Positions 43,083 through 55,466 of a DNA stretch of 64,000 nucleotides are shown one piece after another. Under the pieces are notes generated by a model, which saw only the letters and a program-made list of their open reading frames with translations, searched no databases and had not been told where the DNA came from. Numbering within the stretch: position 1 is the stretch's first letter; each line of letters begins with the position of its first letter. Source of the DNA: Sequoia sempervirens (Eukaryota > Streptophyta > Pinopsida > Cupressales > Cupressaceae); NCBI GenBank assembly GCA_007258455.2, contig VDFB02270651.1, positions 493,404,320-493,468,319 of the forward strand. Reading direction: 5' to 3'. Made by a program: the position numbers and the translations under genes.

Positions 43083-45516
43083 TGTTGGCAACACAAGGGC
43101 AGACAATTGAAAGGGGGGGTGAATCAGTTGTGACAAAAAATATATTTATTAAAATTATTCTTAGATCTGATAAATAAACATGAAAGCATAAAACTAAGAT
43201 TAGGATGAGATTAATATTTGATGAAATAATCATGAATATTGAAATTTGTAATTAATTCTAGATGTAAGGAGCATGTGAGGGCCTCCATAGTGAGTTCCTA
43301 AATAATATGGGCACATGGGGCACCCACATGGTAAGGTGACACTCACTTTATGTTCAATTAACTATACAGAGTAATAGTTAACACTTTTGAATGCATGTAA
43401 AGATCCTAGGAGTTAGGGTTTGATGTTTGCATGCTTGAAGTTCAATTCAGTTCAGTTCAGATTAGTTGAGTTCAATTTAGTTCAATTCAGAATTAGTTTA
43501 GTTTAGTTTAGTTCAGTTCAGTTATGGTTCACTTGTCTTCAATTAGTTTCAGTTGTATGTTAGTTAACTTCAGTTAACTTGGAATGCATGGCTAATAACA
43601 TTGAGTTGTATGAAAGATAACAAGGACTACCTCCAGTTAACAGGGGATGACCATTCTTACATGAATGGTGTTGAGTAAATGTTTAAGTTAATTAGAAATC
43701 ACTTGGAGCCAACTTGGGCACCCAAGATGCTTTCTTGGATTTACCTCTCTTGCATGATAATATATTTATGAAGGCTCAGTTAAGTAGGATTACTTATGGG
43801 CACCAACTTTGAGGAAGAGCTTTGGAATTAACACCAAAGTGAAGGATAAGTTGTAGCTTCAGTTTGGGATGCCCAAATGCATGAAGCACATGTTGTAAGT
43901 TTTAGTCTTCACATAATAACTCAACTTGAAGCAATATGGCGTACCTTTTCAAGGGCTTGTGCTTGTGCATTGTAAGTATCACCATTTGAAGATTACAAGG
44001 TTGCATATTGTCTCTATATCTCATTCAAGTTGAAGAGAGTTTTCATAATTGTTATTTGTAGGTGTGAAGAAGATTGGTAAAGAAAGAAGAAGCATTCTCA
44101 AGCAATAATTGGAGCTATTGTAATTAAGATATTGAATAATAGAATAATTCTTGGTGGAGTTTTTTTCCCAAAAGGGTTTCTCCACGTTATATCTTGTGTA
44201 ATCTTTCTAATATCCTGTCTAGTTCTTCTATCAACTTCTATCTACATTCTACAATGGTAAAATGGATTAATCAAGATAATCACCCACAAAGAATATATGT
44301 AACAAAGAAAAATCTTACTTAGATCAGCAATATTAAAGTTTTACAAAGTATTAAGCTAAGAAAACACCTCATTTTTCAACATAAACCGTCACCACATCAA
44401 AAATACACATAACACCAATAACTTTTTATGTGGAAACCCTATTAGGGAAAAAACCATGGTGGAGGTTAATCCACAAGATTATACTCTGTTAAAAGTATAA
44501 AAGGATTATAAATGGGGAATGCACATGCATTCAGGCAAACTACCTAGAGATCACTGCTCAAATACAAAAGGCTTACTACCCAAAAGAAGACTCACTGTCT
44601 TACAGTCACATTCAGATTACATCCTGAAGATTTTGAACTGAGAAAATAGCAACTTCTAATGCCTCATTATAGTTCCGATTAAGCACATAAACAATTTCTT
44701 CTCCTCACTCTTATTCACTCTTTACTTCTACCTTCAAAAGATTAGAACATTATTCAAACACAACACTTAGCATACGTCGCACACCATACTGTCAAATGGT
44801 ATAAACAATCGATCATATATATCCACAACTAAGGATAACATCAACTACATGTTGGCCCAACAAAATATAAAATGTGTACAAATAGTCGACCCAAATCAAT
44901 AAACAATTATCAATGCACACCAAAAAAATGTTGGCCAAAACATATTAAGGACCCATAACAACATGTCTCGAACACAAAACATCTTAAACAATTATGCCTC
45001 GAAGATTTGCAACACACTACAATCACCCTGTCATCCATGATCATGAAAAACATGAACTCACAAAAGAAAATCACCAATCGCAAACACAACAATCAATGCG
45101 GACCAACAACACAAATAGAGCACAATCTAGAAACATCCACAAGCATCATGAATCACCATAGAAGCATCCACAACAAATCAAATTACTAGAATCCGATCAT
45201 CTTCTGTCAGGAACACCAACTAAAGCAACATAACAATTGTCAGAACACAGATATTCATAACTCAATCAAATCTTCATGTGAACCTCTGAAACTTCATGTG
45301 GATAAACTAGATATACTTGTCAACAAACCCTTTAATCCACAACCTCTTATCATCAATATACTGAACTAGCCACCATGCTGAACTTCATTGCACCACTGAC
45401 AACCTGCAACTTATTTTATTACAATTTTCTCAATATCCTCGACATATACAACCTTAAAGACATTAACACCAATAGTGTTGACATCAATGACAACCACATA
45501 TTAGAAATATCCAACA
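43083..45516 (-). mobile_element. 5' LTR of K (interrupted by L)
   Basis: Matches 24687-25837 over its length except for the insertion at 43193-44379. Outer end CCAACA at 45516 is followed by AACCT. Retains the roughly 90-bp segment with TATA-like sequence that the other LTR has lost. Confidence 0.85.
43193..44379. mobile_element. 1.2-kb insertion L in the K 5' LTR
   Basis: Interrupts the LTR between GCATAAA and CATAAACCG. CATAAA occurs on both sides (43187-43192 and 44380-44385), consistent with a 6-bp target duplication. There is no ORF. Contains a pentanucleotide-like (AGTTC/AGTTT)n tract at about 43440-43530 and, near 44155-44210, TTTTTTTCCCAAAAGGGTTT with CTCCACGTTA, a sequence style common near copia LTR R/U5 regions. 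Ends are not TG/CA in an obvious way, so solo LTR is possible but unproven. Confidence 0.5.
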
Positions 45517-45950
45517 AACCTTTTTTTAGAAATTCAAGAATCACTTTGGTGAGAAATTAGCTAGCACCATGTAGTTTATGTAAGATTTTCAACTAATTTT
45601 TAATGAATATATTATTTTTTACTAATTTTTGAAGTGGACACATCCTCAAAAATAGAAATTTGAGCATGGTCCCCCTAAATTTTTTGAAAAATAATCAAAA
45701 ATATTTTTTTCAATATGTGTACAATGGAATCTAGTTTCTAAAAATGTAATTTGATTCAAAATTTGATGAATAAGTAAAAACTATACCCAAAATACCACAT
45801 GTTGGTTTTTGAAAAAAAACAAACACAATAACAAAAGAAATTAAAGATGAAAACCTTAACACAATCAAAATTTGAAAAAAATTGTATGGTTAGATAGCTA
45901 AGAGAGAGCTTAACATCATCATGGTATTTTTTATATATTTGTATTGAAAC
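45517..45950. other. Flank between K and M, no gene
   Basis: AT-rich sequence following the right target duplication of K. It should be contiguous with 24681 before K inserted. No coding signal or clear repeat seen. Confidence 0.4.
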
Positions 45951-48723
45951 TGATGCAGGAGCATCTATGGCTTAGTGCCAATCCTGTGTCACCTAAGAAA
46001 GAGATTTATTATTTTAATTAATTGCAATTTTTTGTGTGACTTGAATTTCATGTTTGTTTAATGAAATTCATAATTTTTGTTGTGAATTTGGATGCCATTT
46101 CATGTTGCAAGTTAAATTTGAAATTTGGAGCAATCTGGATAAAGGGAGAAAGTGGAGAAAACGCTTTAAAAACAAAAAGCTAGAAAAAGCAAGTATGGGT
46201 GAGGGGTCTTGAGAGGCTTCCAATTTATTATGTAACTCCAAATTTTAAATTCCAAGATTCCTAAAAAATAGGGGACGTGGAAGTGGATGCCTAGTTTGGG
46301 AAAATCAACTTTTTCCTTTATTTCATGAAAGCGGGAAAAACAATTAAAGCATGCTTCCACTCACAACTGATTGTGGAATTGGAAAGAATTATTTTATTCA
46401 ATATTTTAATGCATTTTAATTATTTTGGAGAAATACAAGAGTTGGGCATGGATTTTTGGAAGATTCCTTTGGAATGGAAGCAAAATTCACCGAAATGAAA
46501 TTTCATTTGCATTTCATGAAAGCTTGAGTTTGTTTTATTGAAAATGAATTTCATTTTTGAAGTTAATTCTTCCAAATAATAGAAGGCACAAGAAGGCGTG
46601 GATTATCTTCAGGAAGGATTCTAAAGAGTGTTATTGCAAATTGGAGGTTGTTTATAGAGGTTTGAAGAACACCAGTTGTTGCAGATTTTTTTGTATTGAA
46701 ATTGTGCAAGAAGTTTTGTTAAATTGCAGGTGTTGAGAGAAATTGTTGTGTAGAATTGATTTGCTGCTATAAATCATTTATTTTTGTATTTTCCTGGAGT
46801 CATGTAAGGGATTGTTGCAGCCCATTGCTCATTTGGGACTAATTGTAATTTCATTTTCCAGAATTAATTTGAGTTTGAAACCACTGGTTGCAAGTTGTAA
46901 ACTAGAAATTTATATTTGGTGTGAGGATTTATTTTCCTATGAAGTGGTTACTAGTGAGTTGTGAGAGCTTTGTAAATCTGATTTCTTTGAATAATTTTAT
47001 TGTTATTTAGCTCTCTACATTAGAAACACATGCAAACCCAATGGAGAGCATGACCAAAAATGTGTGAAATTTTTTTACCTTTTCAAAAATCCATGTCTTT
47101 GGCATGAAATGATCATCAACCAATGCCCAAGGAAAATCTGACCCAAAGGGTTGACTTTTCCCAATGTAGCATTGGAAAGGTTTGTGGGTTGAGGAATGAC
47201 ATGACATCATGAACTCTCAAATTTAATTCATGTATTTAGATGTTTATTCATAAAATTATAATATTGATGTTTAAGGACCTCTCTTTGGAGATGGATGTAA
47301 ACTTGTAGAAGAAAAGAGTATTTTAATCATTTGTGTCTATCGATGTTGGTACCAAACATGATATATTTATGCTTATATTTCCCATGGTGTTTAAATGCTA
47401 AAAGAAATATGGTACTATTTTATTTGTTGCTTAAAATGAGCATAAGAGTCATATTTCATAGCTAGGAAACCTAGTCTTACATCTAGGCAGCCTTGTTGTT
47501 CACTAAGTTAAACCTTCTTAGTTGGTATTTTTAATGTTCTCAACATTCTTCATAGGTCATAAGGTGTTTTGGAGTATTTCTTCCTCTTATATGTTGTGTT
47601 GTAACAAGATATCTTGGGATGTGTGAGATTGTCTAGAAGTGACTTGTCATCATTCCTTCTTGTGGTGAGTTGTGCCTCTTGGTTAGGAAACCTCTTGTGA
47701 AGTTTTGTCTCTGTATTTAGAGTTGTTTAAGTGTGCTTGAATAAGGATTGGAGGTTTGTGTTTCCCTCATCCTATTCTAGTATGGTGTTGCAAGAGAATG
47801 CAATCAAGGTTAGGTAATCAATTGTTGTGTAGGTGTTGTCCTCTCTCTCTCTCATATGTTCATCATGAAGGATTTATCCTAGATTGGATAGTCTTCTATT
47901 GTTGCCATCTTGCTTATGCAATGACGAGGTTGTCTTGTTCTTGTTGTTGTGTCATTGCGACATTTGTGTGCACGTTGTCATTCAAGTGCAACATGTCATT
48001 GTTGCATTATCGATGCTGTTTCAAAAAAATCCATCAAGTTCTGTTCTGAGTGTGTTGGCTTGGGACATTACATGATCCATCTAGGGTTTTGACCAAGGGC
48101 GAATAGTTCCTTGCTTAAAAAACTCTCCAGAGGTGCTTCTAAACATTGTCAGTTAGATAGAGTAGGTCACACGCATTTGAGCCAAGTTTTCAAGTTTGTA
48201 AAGATCAATTTAATGCATAGATTTTTAGATTTGTGGGATTGTGTTAAAACCTTAGTTACATAGACCACTTTTGTAGTTGTGTAGATCACTTCTATGTATC
48301 CTAGAAGTGATCCAAAACAACAACGTAATCAAATTTTAGATTCTCAATCATACGTTTGACTACCCCTAATTTCTTGTGCATTGACAAAAATGCAACTTAA
48401 ACTATATTTTGTACTTATTCGATCCCAACTAATTACCCTTGTTTTATTTATTTAATTTTAGTTTATTTCAATGCTTTACTTCAAATAATTCTTGGCACAA
48501 ACTAATTTAATCCTTGTATAGTTATTTGATTGTTATTGTTTAATTATTTTACCATAGCTACCCACACACCAATAGTTGCTATAGTGTTGCATTGCAAGGG
48601 CTCTCTTTTTTGAATTTTACTTAATACTTGTAAAGTTAAAACACTAGTAACCATTATGATTGTACCTAAAACATGGATAAAAGTATTCATTTTCACACAT
48701 AAGAGAAAAGAAACAACCAATCA
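45951..48723 (+). mobile_element. 5' LTR and leader region of chromovirus M (boundaries uncertain)
   Basis: Starts TGATGCAGGAGCATC, matching the start of the 3' LTR at 53297 (TGATGCAAGAGCATC) and sharing a CCTGT.TCA block within the first 45 bp. It ends just before the primer-binding site. At 2.8 kb it is longer than the 3' copy and the two do not align by eye after the first part, so another insertion or replacement is likely inside. 48050-48170 has a GGGACATTACATGATCCATC stretch and a CTCCAGAGG block. No gene seen. Confidence 0.45.
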
Positions 48724-48725
48724 AG

Positions 48726-48736
48726 TGGTATCAACG
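48726..48736 (+). other. Primer-binding site of M
   Basis: TGGTATCAACG, 2 nt after CAATCA, a plausible LTR end. Initiator tRNA-Met type, upstream of the gag remnant. Confidence 0.65.
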
Positions 48737-48879
48737 TGAGTTTTCAATTCCTAAAGGAATTCCTTGAGGTGAACATATCACCAACATAAAGAAGACTATA
48801 TTTTTTTCATCTGATCGCCGATTGTGAGGAAATTGAAACTCTTGTAGCCAGATCATTGAATTGAGGTAGTTGTACAGAT

Positions 48880-49940
48880 TCAGAGGGAGATATACCACCA
48901 AGGAGAGCACCTGCTATGGTGAATGTTACTAGAAGAATGGATGAGATGTTGGAGGTGATGTGCGAGATGTGAGTTAGGTTAGATGTTGAAGAAGATCAAA
49001 GGCAAGGCCTAAACCCTAGGCATAATGATGAAGCAAAAAATGCGAATCAAATTGTAGAAACCCTAGATAAAGAAGAAGAAGAATCAGATCAAGTAAAAAT
49101 GTTGAAAGTGATCTAAAATATTAGCAAGCAACCTAGAATTGAAATTCAAAATTATGTGAGAAATTTGAATCTTGAAGAGTTAATTGATTGGATCAATGAA
49201 ATGGAAGAATACTTTGATTATGAAGAAATTGAAGACCAAAATTGAAGAGGCAAAGAAATAATCATCAAATGGGATAGAATGATGACAAAGTTGAAGAATC
49301 AATTCATACTAGTAGATTATGAACTTGAATTTTTGAAGAGATTACAAAACTTGAGACAAAAGGAGAGATTTGTGAAGGAATATACTGAAGAATTCTACAA
49401 GATGATAATAAGAACCACTCACAATGAAGTGAGCAAAGAAAAGGTTGCGAGATACATCAATGGACTGAGAACAAACATTCAAGAAGAATTGAGCTTGATA
49501 AAAATGACATCAACGGAGGAAGCATCATTGAAAGTGGAAGAGAAGCTAAACAAGACATTTGAACAAAGGAAAAGGAGTGCAAGAGGAAGATTTTAGAAGA
49601 GTGGAACCCAATCTGGAGAAAGAAGACCCTATCAGAGTCAATGAAAGGATGTTGATTCATATCGTAGAGGTAGAGAAGATAGAAATTCCTACAATATTAA
49701 CAGAGGAGGTTATAATTCTTATCACAATGATGGATTTCAGAGAACTCAAGGAAGATCTGAGAGAAGACCATTCAGAGGAACTTGTTTCAAGTGTGGAGCT
49801 GAAGGACATAGAGCATTCAAGTGTCATTAAGGAAGAACTAAAAAGAAACTTGAGCATACCAGAAGAGAAAATTATATTGATGAACTTGTTGGATCCCCTA
49901 ATTCAGTTGGAAAACTTGAGAAAGGAGAACCATTGGTAAT
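48880..49940 (+). pseudogene. Chromovirus gag of M
   Basis: 49279-49596 holds a capsid core: MTKLKNQFILVDYELEFLKR, LQNLRQKERFVKEYTEEFYK and KVARYINGLRTNIQEELSLI, standard for chromovirus Retrotrans_gag. It is preceded by RVPPRRAP-like and coiled Glu-rich sequence. A complete zinc knuckle CFKCGAEGHRAFKC is at 49783-49824 in another frame. At least two frame changes. Confidence 0.85.
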
Positions 49941-49949
49941 GTGAAGAGA

Positions 49950-51740
49950 TTTGATGCATGAGGAAGTGACTGAAGAACCATCATAGAGGAAAAATCTATT
50001 TAGAACTAGATGTAAGTACAAAGGAAAGGTATGTAAAGTTATCATCGATAGTGGTAGTATTGATAATCTAGTTTAAGAGGAGATGGTAACCAAGTTGGAT
50101 TTGAAGAGATTGAAACTTCCAAACCCCTATAGGATAGCATGGATTCAAGATGAGCATAAGATATTGGTGAATGAACAATGTTTGGTGAAATTTCATAGTT
50201 GGTCATATAAGGATGAATTATGATAAGAAAGAAATTCATGATGGAAGAAGAAATACTTATACTATGACATCAAATGGAAAGAGAGTCAAGTTGATTCCTT
50301 TAGAAGAGGAGGAAAGGATTGAAGTTTGTGGCATTTCCAGACTATGTTTGGTAGATGGAAGAAATTTCCTTCATGGTTTGAGACATGAGAATATGTGTTT
50401 TGTATTGATTCCAGAGAAGGGTGGTAGTTTGGAGATAGCCAAGGGTGAAGATCCACTACAAAAAGAAGTTGTAGAATTGTTGATAGAGTATGAAGACATC
50501 ATGTCAGAGAATGTACCTAAGGGATTACCTAGAATTCGAAGTATCAGTCATCATATAGATCTCATACTAGGAGAAATCTTTCCAAACAAAGCAACACATA
50601 GAATGAGTTGTTGAGGAAAGGATTGATTAGAGAAAGTTTGAGCCCATGTGTGGTACTTGCTATACTTGCACCAAATAAAGATGGAGAGTGGAGAATGTGT
50701 ATTGATTCAAGAGTAATCAATAAGATCACTATCAAGTATATATTTCCATTTCCAAGGATGGATGACATTATGGATTGTTTGAGTGGAGCAAAATATTTTA
50801 CAAATATTGATCTCAAGAGGTGATATCATCAGACCAGAATCAGAGAAGGAGATGAATATAAGACTACATTTAAGACTAATGAGGGATTGTATGAGTGGTT
50901 AGTAATGCCTTTTAGATTGACCAATGCATTGAGCACTTTCATGATATTAATGAATGAGGTATTGAAGAAATTCTTGGGTAAGTTTGTCATTGTCTACTTG
51001 GATGATATACCAATTTTCAATAAGACCAGAGAAGAACCTTCGTGGCACATCTAGAAAGTATTGTAGAGGTTGAAAGAAGAGAAATTGTTGATTAATGTCA
51101 AGAAGTGTAGTTTCATGAAGACAAAATTGGTATATCTTGGATTTGTTATTTTTGTTGAAGGATTGAAGATGGACCTTGAGAAAGTGAAAGCAATTTTAGA
51201 TTGGCCTACACCAATAAACATTGGATAAGTCAGATCATTCCATGGATTAGTTAGTTTCTACTAGAATTTTATTAGAAGTTTCAGTAGTGTTTGTAACCCC
51301 ATGATAGAGAAAATGAGAGGAGATAAGAAGGACATTTTAAGTGGACATCTGAAGCACAAAGAAGTTTTGAATTGTTAAAGAAAAAGGTGACAAAGCAGTC
51401 AGTGTTAGCATTACTAGATTTTGACAAGGTATTTCAAGTTGACTGTGATGCAAGTGAAAATGCAGTTGGAGCTATGTTGAGTCAAGAAGGAAGGACTATA
51501 GCTTATTTTAGTGAGAAGTTGAATGATGCCAAAAGAAGATACTTAGTTTATGGTTAGGAATTCTATGCCATAATTCAAACTTTGAAGAAGTGGAGAAATT
51601 ACTTGTTACCTAAGGAATTTGTGTTGTATATAGACCATCAAGCTTTACAATATCTAAACAGTCAAGGAAAGTTGAATCAAAGATATATGAGGTGGGTTGA
51701 ATTCTTGCAGAGTTATACATTTTTGTTGAAGCATAGGAGT
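49950..51740 (+). pseudogene. Protease, RT and RNase H of chromovirus M
   Basis: The protease at about 50023-50220 has VIIDSGSIDNLV with the catalytic D-S-G intact. RT has [50 protein letters not shown], a stop, then [15 protein letters not shown] and the active site [11 protein letters not shown] (YLDD at 50995-51006). RNase H starts FQVDCDASENAVGAMLSQEG and has LKKWRNYLLPKEFVLYIDHQ and YMRWVEFLQSYTFLLKHRSG. Three or more stops and a frameshift near 50610 and 51340 make it inactive, but the sites are well kept compared with elements I and G. Confidence 0.9.
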
Positions 51741-52990
51741 GGCAAGTAAAAAAAGGTTGCAAATGCATTTGAGTAGGAGGAATTTGTTGATAGAGATGAG
51801 AGTGGAAGTATTGGGATTTGAAGAATTGAAACATACATATGAAGATTATACAGATTTTGGTGAATCATGGAGAGCATGTAAAGAACTTATAGTTACAAAC
51901 CAGAGCCAATGGTTCGACTATTTCATTCAAGAAGGGATGCTATTCAAAGGAAATCAGTTGTGTATACCGAGGAGTTCAATGAGGGAGAATTTGATCAAGG
52001 AAAATCATAGTGGAGGTTTAGTAGGATATTTTGGAGTAGATAAGACTATAGCTTTGGTGAGTGAACATTATTTTTGGCCGTAGATATATAATAATGTAAG
52101 GAAGTGTGCTCAAAGTTGTAGAATTTTTCAAGTTGCAAAAGGGAGCAGTCAAAATACTGGATTGTACAAGCCTTTGGCAGTACCAAAGAGAACTTGGGAA
52201 GATATAAGCATGGATTTCATTTTGGGTCTACCAAGAGCACAAAGAGGTTATGATTCTATTATGGTAGTAGTGGAAATTTTTTCTAAAATGACACATATTA
52301 TTTCTTGTAAGAAGACTAATGATGATGTGCATGTTGCTAACTTATTTTTCAAAGAGATTGTGAGATTGCATGAATTACCTAAGAGTATTGTTTTAGACAA
52401 AGACATCAAATTCATTGGATATTTTTGGAGGAAATTTTGGAAGAATATGAAGATAGATTTGAAGTTAAATTCAACATATCACCCACAGATAGATGGACAA
52501 ACAAAGGTAGTGAACATAAGTTTGGGTAATTTGTTGAGATGTTTGGTTGGAGATAAAGCAAGAAGTTGGGATATAGTTTTACCATATGCAAAGATTGCAT
52601 ACAATAATTTAGTGAACTAGAGTACAGGGACGACACCATTTTAGATTGTTATTAGAGTAAATCCTAGAGGAGTTGCAGAGTTAAGGGGAATCAATATGGA
52701 GAATAAAAGGAGTGCGGAGCTAGAAGAGTTTGCAAGCTTCATGGAGACATTGCATAATTAGGTTCAGAAGCATTTGACAGACATGAACAATCAGTATAAG
52801 AAGAAGGCATATGAACACCAGAGACATGAGGAATTTTTTGTGGGAGATGAAGTAATGGTATATTTGAGGAAGGAGTGATTTTCAATTGGTACATATAATA
52901 AGTTAAAGATGGGGAAGTTTGGACTGTGTAAGATACTTAGGAATTTCAATTCTAGAAATGCATATGAAGTGGAGTTACTAGAGACATTGG
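51741..52990 (+). pseudogene. Integrase of chromovirus M
   Basis: The N-terminal zinc region has NHSGGLVGYFGVDKTIALVS and CAQSC (second His replaced by Tyr). The core has SMDFILGLPRAQRGYDSIMV, VLDKDIKFIGYFW and STYHPQIDGQTKVVN. Both catalytic Asp are kept but the Glu after GQT is Lys, so the active site is broken. C-terminal FFVGDEVMVYLRKE and KLKMGKFGLCKI follow. Stops at about 52083 and 52618. Confidence 0.9.
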
Positions 52991-53094
52991 GTATATCACC
53001 TATTTTCATTGTTGCATAAATATGAGTTTCATGAAGGATAGTTAGGAGGTAGTAGTGATGAAGTAGATTTGAAGGATCAGTTACCACATCAGGA

Positions 53095-53262
53095 ACCATA
53101 GGAGATTGAGAAGATTTTGGATACCAAAACCATAAGGAGGATTAGGAACACACAATACAAAGAATATCTTGTGAAGTGGAAAGGTAGACTGGTGGAGGAT
53201 TCATCATGGATTTTTCAAGATGAGGAGAACCATCTTGGTTTTCCTCTTATCCCTAGAAAGTG
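53095..53262 (+). pseudogene. Chromodomain of M
   Basis: EIEKILDTKTIRRIRNTQYK then EYLVKWKGRLVEDSSWIF, the chromodomain at the integrase C-terminus that defines chromoviruses and guides insertion to marked chromatin. It ends at a stop shortly before the 3' LTR. Confidence 0.9.
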
Positions 53263-53296
53263 AGGGACTCACTTTTCTTCCAACCTCAGATGTTTG

Positions 53297-54081
53297 ATGC
53301 AAGAGCATCCCTAGTTGTAAAGCACTCCTGTATCAACCAAAAATAGTTCTTTTCTTGAATTACATTCAATATTTCATTCCAAATTTTACCGCATCATTGT
53401 TTCTTAGCTTGCAGAGTAGGATATAACATCTACATGTTGACATATATCACATATCTATATTTCACATCATTACAGTTGTAGAATATATCAAAATTTATCA
53501 TTCTCATAATTTCACTGTGCCTTCCAGTTAGAGCATTTGGGGCTGACTTGGTCTAGATTTCTTAGTGCGTACCTATTCCAAATCATGCAGAGCTTAAGAG
53601 GACATCATACAAGCATCTTGGGTCAACTATGACCTATCTTGGAGATTCACAAGTCGCGTCTTTTCATGTGGAGTTATCTTTCGATATTTAGGCTGACCTT
53701 CATGTATGATCATTCATCCGGTTAATAACCCTTGTGGTCGACATGGACCTATATGGGAGCTTGAGAAGCATATTTATAAGCATTTTTAATAATTGTAGAT
53801 CATTATTTCTAGGTTAGATGTTTTAGGATCAATACATTTTTCACATAAACCCTTCGAGGGCTTGTAATAAGGCCTATTGGCCATTTATATTGTTGAAAAC
53901 CATTGTGGCAGGCTTGTGAGCCCTGGATATTCACCCTTGAGGCCTATGTTTCATGTAAGATTATCAATCCAATGAGATTTCATGTTCACATATCAATTTA
54001 TTATATTATTTCTGTTGTGTTGACTCATTGCTGCACGGTTTGGACTGTTCCTTCTAGAACCCTCCTACCATGACTGCACCA
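53297..54081 (+). mobile_element. 3' LTR of chromovirus M
   Basis: Starts TGATGCAAGAGCATCCC shortly after a purine-rich GAAAGTGAGGGA. The right edge is placed at ACTGCA (54081) only because the following sequence reads as a different, minus-strand coding-like remnant. It could end elsewhere. Confidence 0.5.
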
Positions 54082-54725
54082 AGATAGAGCCTATTTTTTC
54101 CAAAATCATGGTCCACCATTAAGAGTTTAGATACAATCCTCATGAATAAAAAATGAAAACAAGAAGAATAGAATTCATCATAACTATACCTCCATGTGTC
54201 CACAAAGATTATATTTCTTGAAAACCCTTTTTTAACAATATCAATATTGGACCAAAAATTGAAAATTTTACCAATTTAAGAGAGTTTTGAAATCTTAGAG
54301 ACACATGATCCACCATAGAGTTAGGGACTAAAGTTTCATCTGTCATAAAAAATGCATGGTTCCAAAGGGAGAGTTGAAGCAAGGATATGACAAAACCATT
54401 ACCACTATAAAAATATAAAACCAATTTCCAAACCCATCCTTCAATATAAGATATTGATCGATGACAACATTAGCAACATTTCCTAGAGTTATAGAACCCA
54501 CTATTTGGTCAATATAGGGGATCCAAAAGATTCACATTTCACAACCCTTGCCAACCCAGGAGAGCCGCCATTCAAGGGATTTTTGAAGGTAGAAGAAATA
54601 TTAATATAAGTACCTCTAGAAATTGGCTCACTCGTACATAATAGATTCTAACAATAGTAGAACAAGGATGACACAAAGTGACTTCTCCAACCTAATCCTA
54701 AACCACCAAAATACCACCCTCTTTC
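54082..54725 (-). pseudogene. Possible LINE ORF2 C-terminal remnant
   Basis: On the minus strand, in a patchwork of frames, is LEWRLSWVGKGCEM then RIFWIPYIDQIVGSITLGNV, similar in style to the region after the LINE reverse transcriptase (R-x-WxIGNG-x-IRxWxDxWI). Another frame has FGGLGLGWRSH, similar to the GGLGL step. No catalytic motif is present, so the assignment is tentative. Element N interrupts it at 54725. Confidence 0.35.
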
Positions 54726-55466
54726 TATAGCATCATAAATTTTCTCCCTTAACAATTTCACACTAGATTTTTCTCCCACCTGTCTTTTTGGACCTAATTA
54801 TGCAACTAATTTCCTAAATTATGCATTCCATGGCTCATTTTATCATTTGTTAGAAAATCAATCATGCAAGACCAAAGTATGCATTTAATATTTTTCCCCT
54901 GACACTTTGGATCTTGAAAATATGAGATCTAGAGTAGGGTGGCCTTGACACCCTTGTCCTCTTAAAATGGCTCCAAATTTAAATGTCGATGTCAATAATT
55001 TATTATTTAAAATTCAAATCCTAATTGTTGGCCATCAAGATTTAATTTTGGGGGAATTAGATTAATTTCATATAAATACATAGTATTTTCATAATTTAAT
55101 TAAGAAATATTAACAAACATTATCAAAGAGCAATTATTATACTTCAAAATCAATTCAAGATCAATTCAAGAGTAGAATTTGCAGAATTATGGAAACATTT
55201 CATCATCTAAGTATCATGTCAATTTTTATGTGAGTTTTTTCATGTTTATGAATGTATTTTATTTGTGAGTACTAATTATTGTAGGTCTTCATGTAAAATA
55301 AAGACAAATTACAATCAATCCTTGAAGGTGATGAGCATGAATTCAGTCCATAAAGGAGATCAAATTTGAGTGGTGAGTTGTAGTAACTTGTCAATTCATT
55401 ACTCCATTAAATTATTTAGCTATTATCCCTCAAAAGGATAAGATCTGTTTATCATCAATTTTGTCA
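54726..55466 (+). mobile_element. 5' LTR of N
   Basis: 741 bp. Starts TATAGCATCATAAATT where the 3' copy has TGTGGTGTCGTAAATT; four of the five differences are G-to-A, as from decay of methylated cytosines on the other strand. Ends ...CATCAATTTTGTCA. Following TTGTGGAGGTAGAAATACC may be a primer-binding site of unknown type. Confidence 0.8.

Larger units (their letters stand above)
24687..45516 (-). mobile_element. Ty1/copia element K (full length, inactive; hosts F and L)
   Basis: Complete copia element in minus orientation. The LTRs at 24687-25837 and 43083-45516 begin TGTTGGATAT or a close variant and end ...CCAACA. A perfect 5-bp target duplication AACCT lies at 24682-24686 and 45517-45521. 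Domain order on the minus strand is gag, CCHC, PR, (insertion F), GAG-pre-integrase, IN, RT, RNase H, as in Pseudoviridae. Removing F and L leaves about 6.9 kb. All genes have stops or lost catalytic residues. Confidence 0.9.

Noticed and set aside
43440..43530. Telomere-like repeat
   Set aside because: Units are AGTTC/AGTTT pentamers, not the plant TTTAGGG heptamer.
49457..49857. Minus-strand frames opposite the M gag
   Set aside because: Shadows of the plus-strand gag coding sequence, which has clear capsid and zinc-knuckle motifs.
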